A stretch of 64,000 bases of DNA. It comes from Steinernema hermaphroditum. Its lineage: Eukaryota; Nematoda; Chromadorea; Rhabditida; Steinernematidae. The stretch lies in NCBI GenBank assembly GCA_030435675.1, contig CM059621.1:12896001-12960000 (forward strand). Direction: 5' to 3'. Shown here in pieces: positions 24,864 to 36,749 of the stretch; positions within the stretch are counted from its first letter, which is position 1; each line of letters opens with the position of its first letter. The notes under the pieces are model-generated. The model ran no database searches, had not been told where the DNA came from, and saw nothing but the letters and a program-made list of their open reading frames with translations. A program made the position numbers and the translations under genes.

Positions 24864-26041
24864 GGTGTGGGGGTACTGTGGATATGACGCATGCGTATCC
24901 TTATGCGCAATTTATATCTGCTCGGATTCGACCCATTTGGGTCAAGAGGACTCAGTCCATATGCAAATTGTTTGTTTGCACTTTCACTCATCCGAAGCTG
25001 GTTTGGACGCGGTCTCGCGTCCAGGATCTCCTCCTCGGATCGCTGTTTCAACCGCACAGCGCAAACAGAGATCGCGCGGAGGTGACAGCGATGCGTCGAG
25101 AAGCTTCGTGTGTTGCTTTCACAATGGCCTCTGTTTCGAATCGAAGCTGCAGGACGCGGCTAATGTGTCACTTGAGTGGACGGCGAACGCGAAGAAGCAG
25201 GAGGGATCGCTTGGTCAGGGGGCAAGAAGCTGAGGTTGTGGGAAGCAGGGATGTTCTACGCAAAAGCGTAAAGGACAACAAGGAAATCACTTTTGATGAC
25301 CCTGAAATCTATGTGACCCAATACCTAAGTGTTACTTTTCTCATTTCTGTAAATCACTAGAGCAGCATTCGACACATCTTTTCCGTTTTTAAAATCACAG
25401 TGGTCTCCGTTTCTAGCTGTTCACAGTCTCACAGAATGGTGTGGAGAAGCTGTCCAAGCTGTACAAAAGCAGGACAAAAAGAATGGCCCTTTTCAACAAA
25501 CCGTCCCGACTAAGAACCCAATGAACCTTGGAAAGAATGTAGGAGATCAAACAAAGAAGTAAACCTTGTGCTCTTGTTTCAAGTTCTAACATGCACGCAC
25601 ACAAAACGGGCCGTTCTTAGGGAGTTCCTAGAATATTGCAGGCAAATAATATACTCTCCAAAAACAGTTCAAATCCTAATCTACCTCCAAACGATTGTTT
25701 GTCATTCAACACCTCCAAAATCGCCAAAATCCGTTTGTTTGTTCTGTGCGAACACTATTGTCCGAACACCTTCTCGACGTTCCCTCGTCCGGTCCCCTCG
25801 AGAATGCGGCGACGTCCAGGTAAAGCAGGTAATCGGCCCTCAATCGTCTTTCCGCCCTTCGGACTTTTTCTGCATCCGGATTACGCGCATTTCTGCGGCA
25901 TGAGTCAACACCGGAATCCAGATCGACGCGGAACCAGCTCCGGCCGGGAAGCGAGTCTTGGGAGGGGCCGCCGGCGTCAAAAGTCGCCAAACTTCGACGG
26001 TACTTAAGGTGAATTCGGCGTGGAAGGGGCAAACCGCGGCT
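24864..26041. other. Divergent intergenic region between two Cys-rich genes
   Basis: About 1.2 kb separates the divergently transcribed 24863 (-) and 26042 (+) genes, so it likely holds both promoters. Open frames in it show no domain or splice chain. Confidence 0.45.
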
Positions 26042-27716
26042 ATGCACTTCCGACTCGTCCTCCTCCTCGTGTTCTTCGTCTCCTCCTTTGCGGTATCCCC
26101 CGATAGCCTTGGACTTCTTAAAATCGTCCCTTTAGGAGGAGTCAAAAGTGGTGGTGCGAGGAAAGAGACAGAACTGCGGAGCTTCGGGATACTGTGGATC
26201 GACCTGCTGCGTCACCATCGAGATCCAGACCCCAGGTAACACCCGCAGAAAAACAGCCCTAACCACTTACTTTAAGTCGTTCAACAACAGCTGTGCTGCC
26301 AACAGCCCGGTATGAATGGGTCAAATCCGCTTACGGTAGTGTAAACAAGTCTTTTCAGTCGTTCAGCAACCGTCTTGTGTTTGCGCGCAGCCGCAACAGG
26401 AACCCTGCTGCCAGCCTGTTGTCCAGCAGCAGCCGTCTTGTGACTGCCAGCCTGGTAAGGGAGGAAAACATTAGGCGTTTTAGAGTAATTGGCTAAGGGT
26501 CAGTTCATAGATTTGATGAGAAAAAGATATAGGATAGAGACAAGGCCGAGGAATCTGGCCACTATTCACATTTCGGCTCAAGTTTAGCTTAAAGCGCAGT
26601 TTACGTCAGCACTCCCCATACAGTGAACATTGCAGGAGAACATTACAACATTACAGTGAACATTGAACATAAGACAACATTACTCACTAACTACTGTACT
26701 AATTCCTTGCAAAAACATCGCCATTGTTTTCAGTCCAGCAGCAACCGTGTTGTCAACAAGTTCAACCTTCGTGCGACTGTGCCCCGGTCCAGCAAACTTC
26801 GTGTTGTCAGCCAGTGAAATGTCAGCCCGCCTGTGGTTGTGTCGCCGTTCAGCAACAGCCGGCTTGTGATTGCCAGCCTGGTAAGTCATACCACTAGAAC
26901 TTGGATTGATTGTCATTTCAGCTGTGCCACAACAACCGTGCTGCCAGCCCGTCCAACAGCCTAGCTGCAGCGACTGTCTTCCAGGTACGGAACTAAAATT
27001 TAGTATTCATAGCCTTCCCTTTAACATTTCCTGACTGGAAGTTTAGGAGAACTCATCTAATTATGCACTCAAATTCACCTGCTCGGAATTTATCTGTTCT
27101 TTTCAGTGCAACAAGAACCTTGCTGCCAACCCGTCCAACAACAGACCGCCTGCACCGATTGCCTTCCAGGTACAATTCGAACAAACGTGCAAACACTATG
27201 CAAAAATATCTCGTTAATCTCCAAACTTTGTCAGTTTGGCCCAAGGTCAATGTTTGTGACCTAAAATGGAACCAGAAAGAAGCTGACGTTTAGAGTACTA
27301 ACCGAACTTTATTGATTAGTTCAAAACGAAACAACCCCATTTTAGTCCAACAGGAACCCTGCTGCCAACCTGTCCAGCAGGTGCCGTCCTGCAACGACTG
27401 TCAGCCAGTCCAACAAGCGCCCTGTTGTCAACAGAGCCAGCCCCAGGCCGCCTGCAATGATTGTGCCCCTGTCCAGCAGCCCTATTCAGTCGATGTCCAA
27501 GTGAGCCTCCAGTGTCCCCCCGCCTGCCAGCCCTCGTGCAATCCTACCTGCTCCCAGCAGGCCCAGGCCGTGCAGACGCAGTTCGGTCCTGCCACGCAGA
27601 CATGCGATGCCAACGTCTGCGTCTGTCAGCGTGGATACGTCCAGTGCGCTCAGCAGACCTGCTGTATTCGCTACAGATACACCCAGCAGGGACGAAAGCG
27701 CCGATCGCTGAACTGA
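26042..27716 (+). CDS. Secreted Cys-rich CCQP/QQ-repeat protein with symmetric phase-1 exons
   Basis: Eight exons: 26042-26092, 26136-26235, 26277-26309, 26359-26454, 26734-26880, 26922-26984, 27107-27169 and 27346-27716, 307 residues. A signal peptide (MHFRLVLLLVFFVSSFA) is followed by a short propeptide ending RGKR (25-28), then QNCG. The core repeats V-Q-Q-x-P-C-C-Q-P-V-Q-Q with SC-DC units. All introns after the first are phase 1, each interrupting the P-G/V/A junction after a C-x-P, so each repeat exon can be gained or lost in frame. The C-terminus carries CVCQRGYVQCAQQTCCIRYRY, homologous to the 20042 gene, and ends RKRR-SLN. The 33-bp third exon is the least certain. Function unknown. 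Confidence 0.82.
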
Positions 27717-28202
27717 AGGGTTTGGAATGGAGATGTGAAGTGTATTGTACAAATAGAGAACTGAGAGATAAATGATGCGATCGTAATCGTTCTAGTGTGG
27801 ATCACAGTAAATATTTCATTCGATGAGTCCAAAATCATCATAAGAACTCTCTACACACAGCACATAACAGTCCAACCCGAATGAGTCGATACGGTCACAG
27901 ATCCAGATCGACAGAATCTAGAGAGTTTCACAAAAAGGACATTTTAGACAAAGGTCTACAAAGGGACCGGTCCGGTGAGGTTCATTCGCAAAATTCATGA
28001 GCCTGAGTCCGTAGTCTGCAAAGCCACTTTCGGGCACACTCAGTGGTGGGACCGGTCCGTTTCTTTGGCTTTCCGACCGATCTCACTTTTGGATACCCTC
28101 GGAAATGACTTCCCTGACTTCTGTCTACATAATGCCCTTGGGTTCACAAATGCCCTTGGGAAGAATCCACAAATCGTCGTTTCACTTATTTACATATAGG
28201 CG
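27717..28202. other. Intergenic, no gene seen
   Basis: Holds two copies of GGGACCGGTCCG (27963 and 28048) and a short tandem duplication around ATGCCCTTGGG near 28131-28160. No gene. Confidence 0.45.
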
Positions 28203-29369
28203 TCACAAATGATAGCTACACAATCTCATCATCACCTCCTTTCTCAATTCGTTGTGACGGAACGTATAGATAAACAGATTGATGACAGTCTTTAGAAGAG
28301 ACGCCCTACTGAAGATGAGATGGTGCGCTCTTAGTTGGAACAAATCGAAGTTGATGATGATGTCGGGGATGAAGAGCAGCACAAGGTCACTGAGGCAGGT
28401 TAATCCTAGAGAAAACATCGCGGATCCGCCATGGGAAGGGCTGTTACCTATGGTCACGGAGAATCTGATATTTGAGTTGTTCTGTGTCACAGAGTTGAGA
28501 GGTTGCTGAGAGCCTCCTTGGGGAGTGGCGGAGTTCGACGTCGAGATGAAGACGGCCTTTTTCTGCGCGTTTGAGATGGCCACTTTGAGTTGGAAGATTC
28601 GAATGGTGATAGGCAGATAGAGAGCGATGCCAAGACCCGTGGCGGCGAGTCGAATGGTCATCAAGAGGTTGGCGACTATCGGGGGATAGACGAAGGCGGA
28701 GTAGCAGAAGGCGTTGATGAGGGTGTTCGGAGGCGATGTGGCGATGATGTAGAAGTAGACAGCAAGATGGAGGAGGAAACAGAGAAGAAGGCACGCTGAA
28801 AGGACAGGAGTAGATGGCATCCAGAAGGTCAAAAAATCAAGCTGTTTTGAACCACTTAGGAGATCGCTTTGTTCAAAGAGCATTTCCATTACCTATCATT
28901 GTGAAAATTAGCTTTCTTCTCGTGACTGAAGTGTAGAAGAGAGGCAAGAAAACGACTATAAAGCGCTCACACGAAACCAGGAGGATCATGATTCCGACCA
29001 GCAGCTGCGCATAGAAGAAGACCACCACATAGTAAGTGAAGAAACACGCCATCTGGGGCACCAGGGTATCTGTAGGTGATGATCGGGTGCTGTGCCGTCG
29101 AGAACGCCTACCTGTGCCGTTCGGGAAGCTTATGAGTCTGTCTATAGAGGCTATCGAGTTGAAGAGGGCGCAGAAGACGTCGACGGCGCAGAGTCCGCCA
29201 ATGAGGACGAGCTCCTTGTACTTCTTGATCGCCTTTGAGGTGAAGATGACGACGATGGCGGGGACGTTGATCAAGGCTACGGTAAAACCTAGAAAGAGGT
29301 GAGAAGAGAAAGCACTTCAGATATACCTATGATGGCGAAGATGGTCATCTCAACGGGATTCGCCGACAT
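28203..29369 (-). CDS. Nematode rhodopsin-like chemoreceptor (7TM), tandem copy A
   Basis: Five exons on the minus strand: 29369-29327, 29288-29112, 29069-28893, 28795-28448 and 28405-28203, 315 residues; every intron is phase 1. The seven segments include KELVLIGGLCAVDVFCALF (TM2), CFFTYYVVVFFYAQLLVGIM (TM3) followed by CERFIVVFLP in the DRY position, FVYPPIVANLLM (TM5), and LKTVINLFIYTFRHNELRKE (TM7 and helix 8). The third intracellular loop is long and Ser/Gln/Asn-rich. An in-frame stop precedes the ATG. The layout equals the next gene at 32278. It is related to, but not the same as, the srsx genes here; the class is not assigned. Confidence 0.82.
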
Positions 29370-31008
29370 CCCGAAGGGAGCGGGCGGAATGAGAAGACTG
29401 TCCTCGGACAATCAGCAGTTTTGTAATTAGAAGTTTGCGCATGAGTAGACACTTCTATTAGACGAGTCACAAACACCGCATCGAAGAACCTTGATCGGAA
29501 CAGAGGCTAGCGGCTCCATCACTGAGGAAAATAGTCCAATTAACACAGGTGCTTCACAAGAATGCGTGAACTGAAAACAATTAATCTGTTTTTGTTGAAG
29601 GTGACGGTTCATGGTGTGCTTTGGCGACGCTGATTTTGACCTGACACGCCCAGATGACCATCCAGGCGCGGTGCCAAAACAAAGCGAAGAAAACATTCTT
29701 TCAGTATGTTATTCTTAAACAATAGTGCGTGTGGGGCACAATTCATCCGTATGGCAAAAAAAGCTTTGTAGTCGTCTAGTCTCTGCATTCTAGATTTACC
29801 CAATGTAGTCGAACGATGCGGGTTGGCTTGTTTTGGTTTGCGTTTCTTTTTTTGGCAAAGTGTACCTTTGATACACCGAAAGAACGGATTGAACAAGACT
29901 TGTTTGACCTAGAATTTGCGTCCAAAAGAAATAATGTATTGGAAGTAATGCTATTCTACAAATTACCTACCCAAACGTTAAACAGTGGGCAATGACAATG
30001 ACTTCGGTTGTTCACTTAGCCAAGGCAACGGTTAAGTTTATAAATTGCTATTTGAAAGGGAAGACAAGAATTACACTCATTACGCGGCTGTTTGTTATGT
30101 TTGGCCATTTCTATACCCTTTTTGTTGCTGAACTACCCGCTTGATCTTCAGTTAAAGTCACAAGAGAAGCCATACGGCTAAATGGCTAAAAAATGGCTAA
30201 ACCTAGTCCACAAACCATTGAACAACGCTGCATGTGCGAAGGAAGCAGAAACACGGGCTTTCAGACGATATCTCCTCTCCGAGCGCGGTCTCAATAGGGA
30301 ATCTTCCGAACCTGAAAATTGGCCTCCATATTGACCTTCATTACAGAACGTCAACCTAAAAGGGCGCCTGCTTATACGCATATAAACACCGTTCGAAAGA
30401 CACTATAGCGAACTTCCACAACGACAGAAGTTTGTGTGCGGCCGAAGTGGTAGTACCTTGGCTGACATTTTTGGGGTCAGGGTTCGACTCGACTCATTTT
30501 TCATGTTCCACATATTTATCTTTCCCCGTGATCAACCATATCCCAATATCAGTCGTGATTGCCGGCAATTTTTTGCTGCTCCTAACTAGGAAACAGCCAA
30601 TGTGCAGTTTTTAAGAACGCTAAGATTGGCACGAGACCAGGGGCAAACTATACTAGTTATCTGAAGTCGTCTCAATTTTATGAGATGCATGGACAATTTC
30701 GTGAATTTTTAAAACCAGTTATAAGTTATAAGAGTATATTCGACAACCTACGTAAGAAAGCATGACAAATAAAACCAGAATTACGATCGAAATCCGTTGA
30801 TATATTTATTTCCATTAGATTCATGGTATTTGCCTAAAAGCCGGCACAGTTGAGAGCGATCGATAGTACTCAACTTGCCCGTAGATGAACGAACTCGAAA
30901 TGAAACTGGATGAACACTATCGATCGCTCTCAACGTAGATGAACGGACTCCGTCTGGCTCGGGGGTGTGAAAGCAGCTGTTGTGCAGGAACTGGCCGTGA
31001 CGTTTTAT
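29370..31008. other. Intergenic, no gene seen
   Basis: AT-rich DNA. Contains a 19-bp inverted repeat at 30849-30935 (listed separately) and a tRNA-like B box near 30478. No exon chain. Confidence 0.45.
30849..30940. repeat. Inverted repeat with 19-bp arms
   Basis: GTTGAGAGCGATCGATAGT is followed about 50 bases later by its exact complement. GTAGATGAACG also recurs beside each arm, so part of the segment is a direct repeat as well. It could fold as a cruciform or be a transposon footprint. Confidence 0.6.
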
Positions 31009-31009
31009 T
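31004..31009 (-). terminator. Poly(A) signal AATAAA overlapping the stop codon
   Basis: The minus-strand sequence TGAATAAA places AATAAA so that its first A is the last base of the receptor stop codon (31011-31009). The 3' UTR would be extremely short. Confidence 0.5.
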
Positions 31010-32278
31010 CACCAATGATAGTTGAACACCTTCATCATCACCTCTTTCCTCAATTCACTGTGTCTGAACGTGTAGATGAACAAGTTGACCACGGTTTTGA
31101 GAAGAGAAGCTCTGTAGAAGATGATGTGATAAGTCTTGAGGTGGAAGAGGTCGAAGTTGACTATCAGGTCGGGCACGAAGAGGAGGACAAGATCGCTGAG
31201 GCAGGTCAGTCCTGGAAGAGAGAAGTTGGTACCGGAAAGGAGCTAATTAGACCCCACCTATGGTCACAGAAAAGCTCATGTTTCTCTTCTGTTGGGTGAC
31301 CGACTGGAACGGGGAAGGAGTGTTGGAGGCGTTCGTGCTGTGGACGAAGATGACGCGCTTCCGAGCGGCCACCTTCAGCTGGCATATCCTGATCGTGATG
31401 GGGACATAGAGGAGGATGCCCAGGCCCGTAGCGCCGACTCGTGTGGAAACGAGAAAGATGGAGACCAGTGGAGGGTACACGAAGGTGGTGTAGCAAAGCG
31501 CGGGGATCAGAATGTTGGGAGAGGAGATCTGGAAGATGTAGGCGCCGACGAGAAGAAGCGAGCACAGAAGAATACAGCCTGAAATAGGGCATGAAAAGCA
31601 ATGTTTCAGAGCCCCATTGGGGTCAAAGTGACTCGTAAAAGCGTGCGTTCTTCTCAGGCATCTGTCTCTATCAGGGGATACGTATTAGTGAAGCTAATTA
31701 TAATGGATCGGGTTTATTCGTCATTTCATCGTTTGGTTCCCACGAACTGTTCCCCTAACTCGAAACTAGAGGCACTTCTGAATAGGCTACACTTACCCAG
31801 AATCATGGCGATCCCCTTTGTGCGCGTGTAGTGCGCTTTGTAGCGGAGAGGGAAGAAGACGGCCACGAAGCGTTCCGTGGAGACAAGAAGTGTCATGATG
31901 CCGACAAGAAGATTGGCGTAAAAGAAGAAGAGCACGTAGTACTTGAAGAAGCACGCCATTTGAGGCACTTGCTCATCTGCAAATATGGGTGCATTCTTGG
32001 AGGCTATGCCCTTCTACCTGTGCCGCCGGGTAACGTGAGCAGGCGATCCATGGCCGAGACGGAGTTCGACATCGCCAAGAAGGCGTCGACGGTGCAGAGT
32101 CCGCCAATGAGGACGAGCTCCTTGCACTTCTTGAGAGCCTGTGAACTGAAGATGATGACGATGACGGGGACGTTGACGAAAGCTACGGCAGCGCCTAAAG
32201 GGGGAAATGAAAGGATCTAAATGAGTCAGAAGAACCTATGAGGGAGAAAATGGTCATTTCGGTCGGGTCGGACGACAT
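31009..32278 (-). CDS. Nematode rhodopsin-like chemoreceptor (7TM), tandem copy B
   Basis: Five exons on the minus strand: 32278-32236, 32194-32018, 31976-31797, 31578-31258 and 31211-31009, 307 residues; all introns phase 1. Exon sizes 43/177/180/321/203 match copy A (43/177/177/348/203), showing tandem duplication. Conserved blocks are KELVLIGGLCTVDAFLA (TM2), CFFKYYVLFFFYANLLVGIM (TM3), TERFVAVFFPLRY, FVYPPLVSIFLVSTRVGATG (TM5), LTCLSDLVLLFVPD (TM6) and NLFIYTFRHSELRKE (TM7). Loop 3 is shorter than in copy A. An in-frame ATG at 32314 would add 12 residues; I chose the start equivalent to copy A. Confidence 0.82.
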
Positions 32279-33358
32279 CGCTGTGGGCACAGTGTGGCCT
32301 AGCAAGGTTCCCATGAAACTCACGGACTTCTGAAAGCGGGTGGGAATATCTTTTAAGGAAATGAGGACTTTGCGAAGCCGTAGAAGGATTTTCGCGGTGT
32401 GCATGCTCGGATTCACGATGACTTCATTTATGCAACAATAGATTACTATTCGAAGAAGCAAATGCACTCCTAAACTAAACAAAACGGTCTCTGCCTGACC
32501 ATCCGCCGTCACAACTTGACTTTCCCATTCCCTTCAGTTCCTAAAGTTCTGAAATTCGTCACGGCACATGTCCTATTCTACGAGTTCGGCTTTCAGACAC
32601 TAAACACTGTATTTTCCTATGACAACGAACGTTTGATCCAAAAAAGTGCATTTCTACACAACTGCGAATTAGACTCCGTACGAATAGTACATCAGGGGGA
32701 GATGTCAGATGTTTTTCCGCCCTACATCAACATATAAGTTCATTCTTGGCCGTCGCTCTAACAAAGGGAGCTGTAACAAAGCTTTACAGGTTTGTTACAG
32801 CTCCCTTCACGTGGAAGCGCGCGTGGTCTGGCGGTAGTGATGGTAAGACGCACGTCTCCCTGGTGTTCCATGCTTTCTGGGACATCATTGCGTCAAAGAC
32901 GCCGGCCAAGAATGAGCTCACTCAACTCAGCGAGCGTCAGAGGGTGAGTGAGCGATCCGACCGACGATCAGGCTACCGTCACAAACGGAAGACAACTAAA
33001 TCTCACAATATGTATAACAATACGTGTTATGATAAAAGTTGTAATTGAAGGAATCAATAATTAACGCTGTTATTCGTCAATGTTTTTGAGAGCGCGAGTA
33101 GGAAGGCGACTGTTCGTTAAGTGACAGATGCATTCTAGTTAATTACAGGGTGACTACGCAAAGAAAAGAAAAATAAAATCACATAATCAAACGGTCCAGA
33201 TGCTTTCAAAACTAATGCGCTTAAGTAACGATTAAGTAACGAACTAGTTCCCAGTGGACGATTATCATCAAAGACGTCAGCATGAGCGGCCGGCATGACG
33301 AAATATCATTTTAGGATCGTTTTTTCGAGAAATAATTATGACAAAATCATTTAATAAA
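32279..33358. other. Intergenic before the satellite, contains a hairpin
   Basis: No gene. A strong hairpin at about 32762-32807 has 17-bp arms (AAGGGAGCTGTAACAAA and its complement) around an 8-11 base loop. Confidence 0.5.
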
Positions 33359-36300
33359 CAGCCATGTTTTATATCAAAATTCCGATTTTGCCCTTTGAAT
33401 GTCCTTTAATCAAGTCGTGGAAGACATGTTTGACCTATCAAACTGCGGGGTATGTCCAGGGATCCTTATAGCCTACCGGAAAGCGCAGTTCATTCTACTT
33501 AGCCCGGCACATCGGGTGACTTGACCATGAGCTGGAAACATTCATTTCTACAGCCATGTTTTACATCAAAATTCCAATTTTGCCCTTTGAATGTCCTTTG
33601 ATCAAGTCGTGGAAGACATGTTTCACATTTGAAACTGCGGGGTATGTCCACGGACCCTTATAGCCTACCGGAAAGCGCATTTCATTCTACTTAGCCCGGC
33701 ACATCGGGTGACTTGACCATGAGCTGGAAACATTCATTTCTACAGCCATGTTTTATATCAAAATTCCAATTTTGCCCTTTGAATGTCCTTTGATCAAGTC
33801 GTGGAAGACATGTTTGACCTATCAAACTGCGGGGTATGTCCACGGACCCTTATAGCCTACCGGAAAGCGCAATTCATTCTACTTAGCCCCGCACATCGGG
33901 TGACTTGACCATGAGCTGGAAATATTCATTTCTACAGCCATGTTTTATATCAAAATTCCAATTTTGCCCTTTGAATGTCCTTTGATCAAGTCGTGGAAGA
34001 CATGTTTGACCTATCAAACTGCGGGGTATGTCCACGGACCCTTATAGCCTACCGGAAAGCGCATTTCATTCTACTTAGCCCGGCACATCGGGTGACTTGA
34101 CCATGAGCTGGAAACATTCATTTCTACAGCCATGTTTTATATCAAAATTCCAATTTTGCCCTTTGAATGTCCTTTGATCAAGTCGTGGAAGACATGTTTG
34201 ACCTATCAAACTGCGGGGTATGTCCACGGACCCTTATAGCCTACCGGAAAGCGCATTTCATTCTACTTAGCCCGGCACATCGGGTGACTTGACCATGAGC
34301 TGGAAACATTCATTTCTACAGCCATGTTTTATATCAAAATTCCAATTTTGCCCTTTGAATGTCCGATCAAGTCGTGGAAGACATGTTTCACATTTGAAAC
34401 TGCGGGGTATGTCCACGGACCCTTATAGCCTACCGGAAAGCGCATTTCATTCTACTTAGCCCCGCACATCGGGTGACTTGACCATGAGCTGGAAACATTC
34501 ATTTCTACAGCCATGTTTTACATCAAAATTCCAATTTTGCCCTTTGAATGTCCTTTGATCAAGTCGTGGAAGACATGTTTCACATTTGAAACTGCGGGGT
34601 ATGTCCACGGACCCTTATAGCCTACCGGAAAGCGCATTTCATTCTACTTAGCCCGGCACATCGGGTGACTTGACCATGAGCTGGAAACATTCATTTCTAC
34701 AGCCATGTTTTATATCAAAATTCCAATTTTGCCCTTTGAATGTCCGATCAAGTCGTGGAAGACATGTTTCACATTTGAAACTGCGGGGTATGTCCACGGA
34801 CCCTTATAGCCTACCGGAAAGCGCATTTCATTCTACTTAGCCCCGCACATCGGGTGACTTGACCATGAGCTGGAAATATTCATTTCTACAGCCATGTTTT
34901 ATATCAAAATTCCAATTTTGCCCTTTGAATGTCCGATCAAGTCGTGGAAGACATGTTTCACATTTGAAACTGCGGGGTATGTCCACGGACCCTTATAGCC
35001 TACCGGAAAGCGCATTTCATTCTACTTAGCCCCGCACATCGGGTGACTTGACCATGAGCTGGAAATATTCATTTCTACAGCCATGTTTTATATCAAAATT
35101 CCAATTTTGCCCTTTGAATGTCCGATCAAGTCGTGGAAGACATGTTTCACATTTGAAACTGCGGGGTATGTCCACGGACCCTTATAGCCTACCGGAAAGC
35201 GCATTTCATTCTACTTAGCCCCGCACATCGGGTGACTTGACCATGAGCTGGAAACATTCATTTCTACAGCCATGTTTTATATCAAAATTCCAATTTTGCC
35301 CTTTGAACATCCTTTGATCAAGTCGTGGAAGACATGTTTGACCTATCAAACTGCGGGGTATGTCCAGGGATCCTTATAGCCCATCGGAAAGCGCAATTCA
35401 TTCTACTTAGCCCGGCACATCGGGTGACTTGACCATAAGCTGGAAATATTCATTTCTACAGCCATGTTTTATATCAAAATTCCAATTTTGCCCTTTGAAT
35501 GTCCTTTGATCAAGTCGTGGAAGACATGTTTGACCTATCAAACTGCGGGGTATGTCCAGGGATCCTTATAGCCCATCGGAAAGCGCAATTCATTCTACTT
35601 AGCCCGGCACATCGGGTGACTTGACCATAAGCTGGAAATATTCATTTCTACAGCCATGTTTTATATCAAAATTCCGATTTTGCCCTTTGAATGTCCTTTG
35701 ATCAAGTCGTGGAAGACATGTTTCACATTTGAAACAGCGGGGTATGTCCAGGGATCCTTATAGCCCATCGGAAAGCGCAATTCATTCTACTTAGCCCGGC
35801 ACATCGGGTGACTTGACCATAAGCTGGAAATATTCATTTCTACAGCCATGTTTTATATCAAAATTCCGATTTTGCCCTTTGAATATCCTTTGATCAAGTC
35901 GTGGAAGACATGTTTGACCTATCAAACTGCGGGGTATGTCCAGGGATCCTTATAGCCCATCGGAAAGCGCAATTCATTCTACTTAGCCCGGCACATCGGG
36001 TGACTTGACCATAAGCTGGAAATATTCATTTCTACAGCCATGTTTTATATCAAAATTCCGATTTTGCCCTTTGAATGTCCTTTGATCAAGTCGTGGAAGA
36101 CATGTTTGACCTATCAAACTGCGGGGTATGTCCAGGGATCCTTATAGCCTACCGGAAAGCGCAATTCATTCTACTTAGCGCGGCACATCGGGTGACTTGA
36201 CCATGAGCTGGAAATATTCATTTCTACAGCCATGTTTTATATCAAAATTCCGATTTTGCCCTTTGAATATCCTTTGATCAAGTCGTGGAAGACATGTTTG

Positions 36301-36749
36301 ACCTATCAAACTGCGGGGTATCTCCAGGGATCCTTATAGCCCATCGGAAAGCGCAATTCATTCTACTTAGCCCGGCACATCGGGTGACTTGACCATAAGC
36401 TGGAAATATTCATTTCTACAGCCATGTTTTATATCAAAATTCCGATTTTGCCCTTTGAATGTCCTTTGATCAAGTCGTGGAAGACATGTTTCACATTTGA
36501 AACAGCGGGGTATGTCCAGGGATCCTTATAGCCTACCGGAAAGCGCAATTCATTCTACTTAGCCCGGCACATCGGGTGACTTGACCATGAGCTGGAAACA
36601 TTCATTTCTACAGCCATGTTTTATATCAAAATTCCAATTTTGCCCTTTGAATGTCCTTTGATCAAGTCGTGGAAGACATGTTTCACATTTGAAACTGCGG
36701 GGTATGTCCAGGGATCCTTATAGCCTATCGGAAAGCGCAATTCATTCTA
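33359..36749. repeat. 192-bp satellite array, left block
   Basis: Head-to-tail monomers start with CAGCCATGTTTTA at 33359, 33551, 33743, 33935, 34127, 34319, 34508, 34700, 34889, 35078, 35267, 35459, 35651, 35843, 36035, 36227, 36419 and 36611. The period is 192 bp, except 189 bp in units starting 34319, 34700, 34889 and 35078, which lack three T near TGTCC(TTT)GATCAAG. Units up to about 35266 mostly read CACGGACCC and those after read CAGGGATCC, so the array has at least two locally homogenised domains. The last unit is split at its base 139 by the transposon. No coding potential. Confidence 0.97.

Noticed and set aside
30430..30495. tRNA-like A and B boxes (GGTTCGACTCG)
   Set aside because: The anticodon stem and acceptor stem do not pair; possible SINE fragment but only one copy seen.
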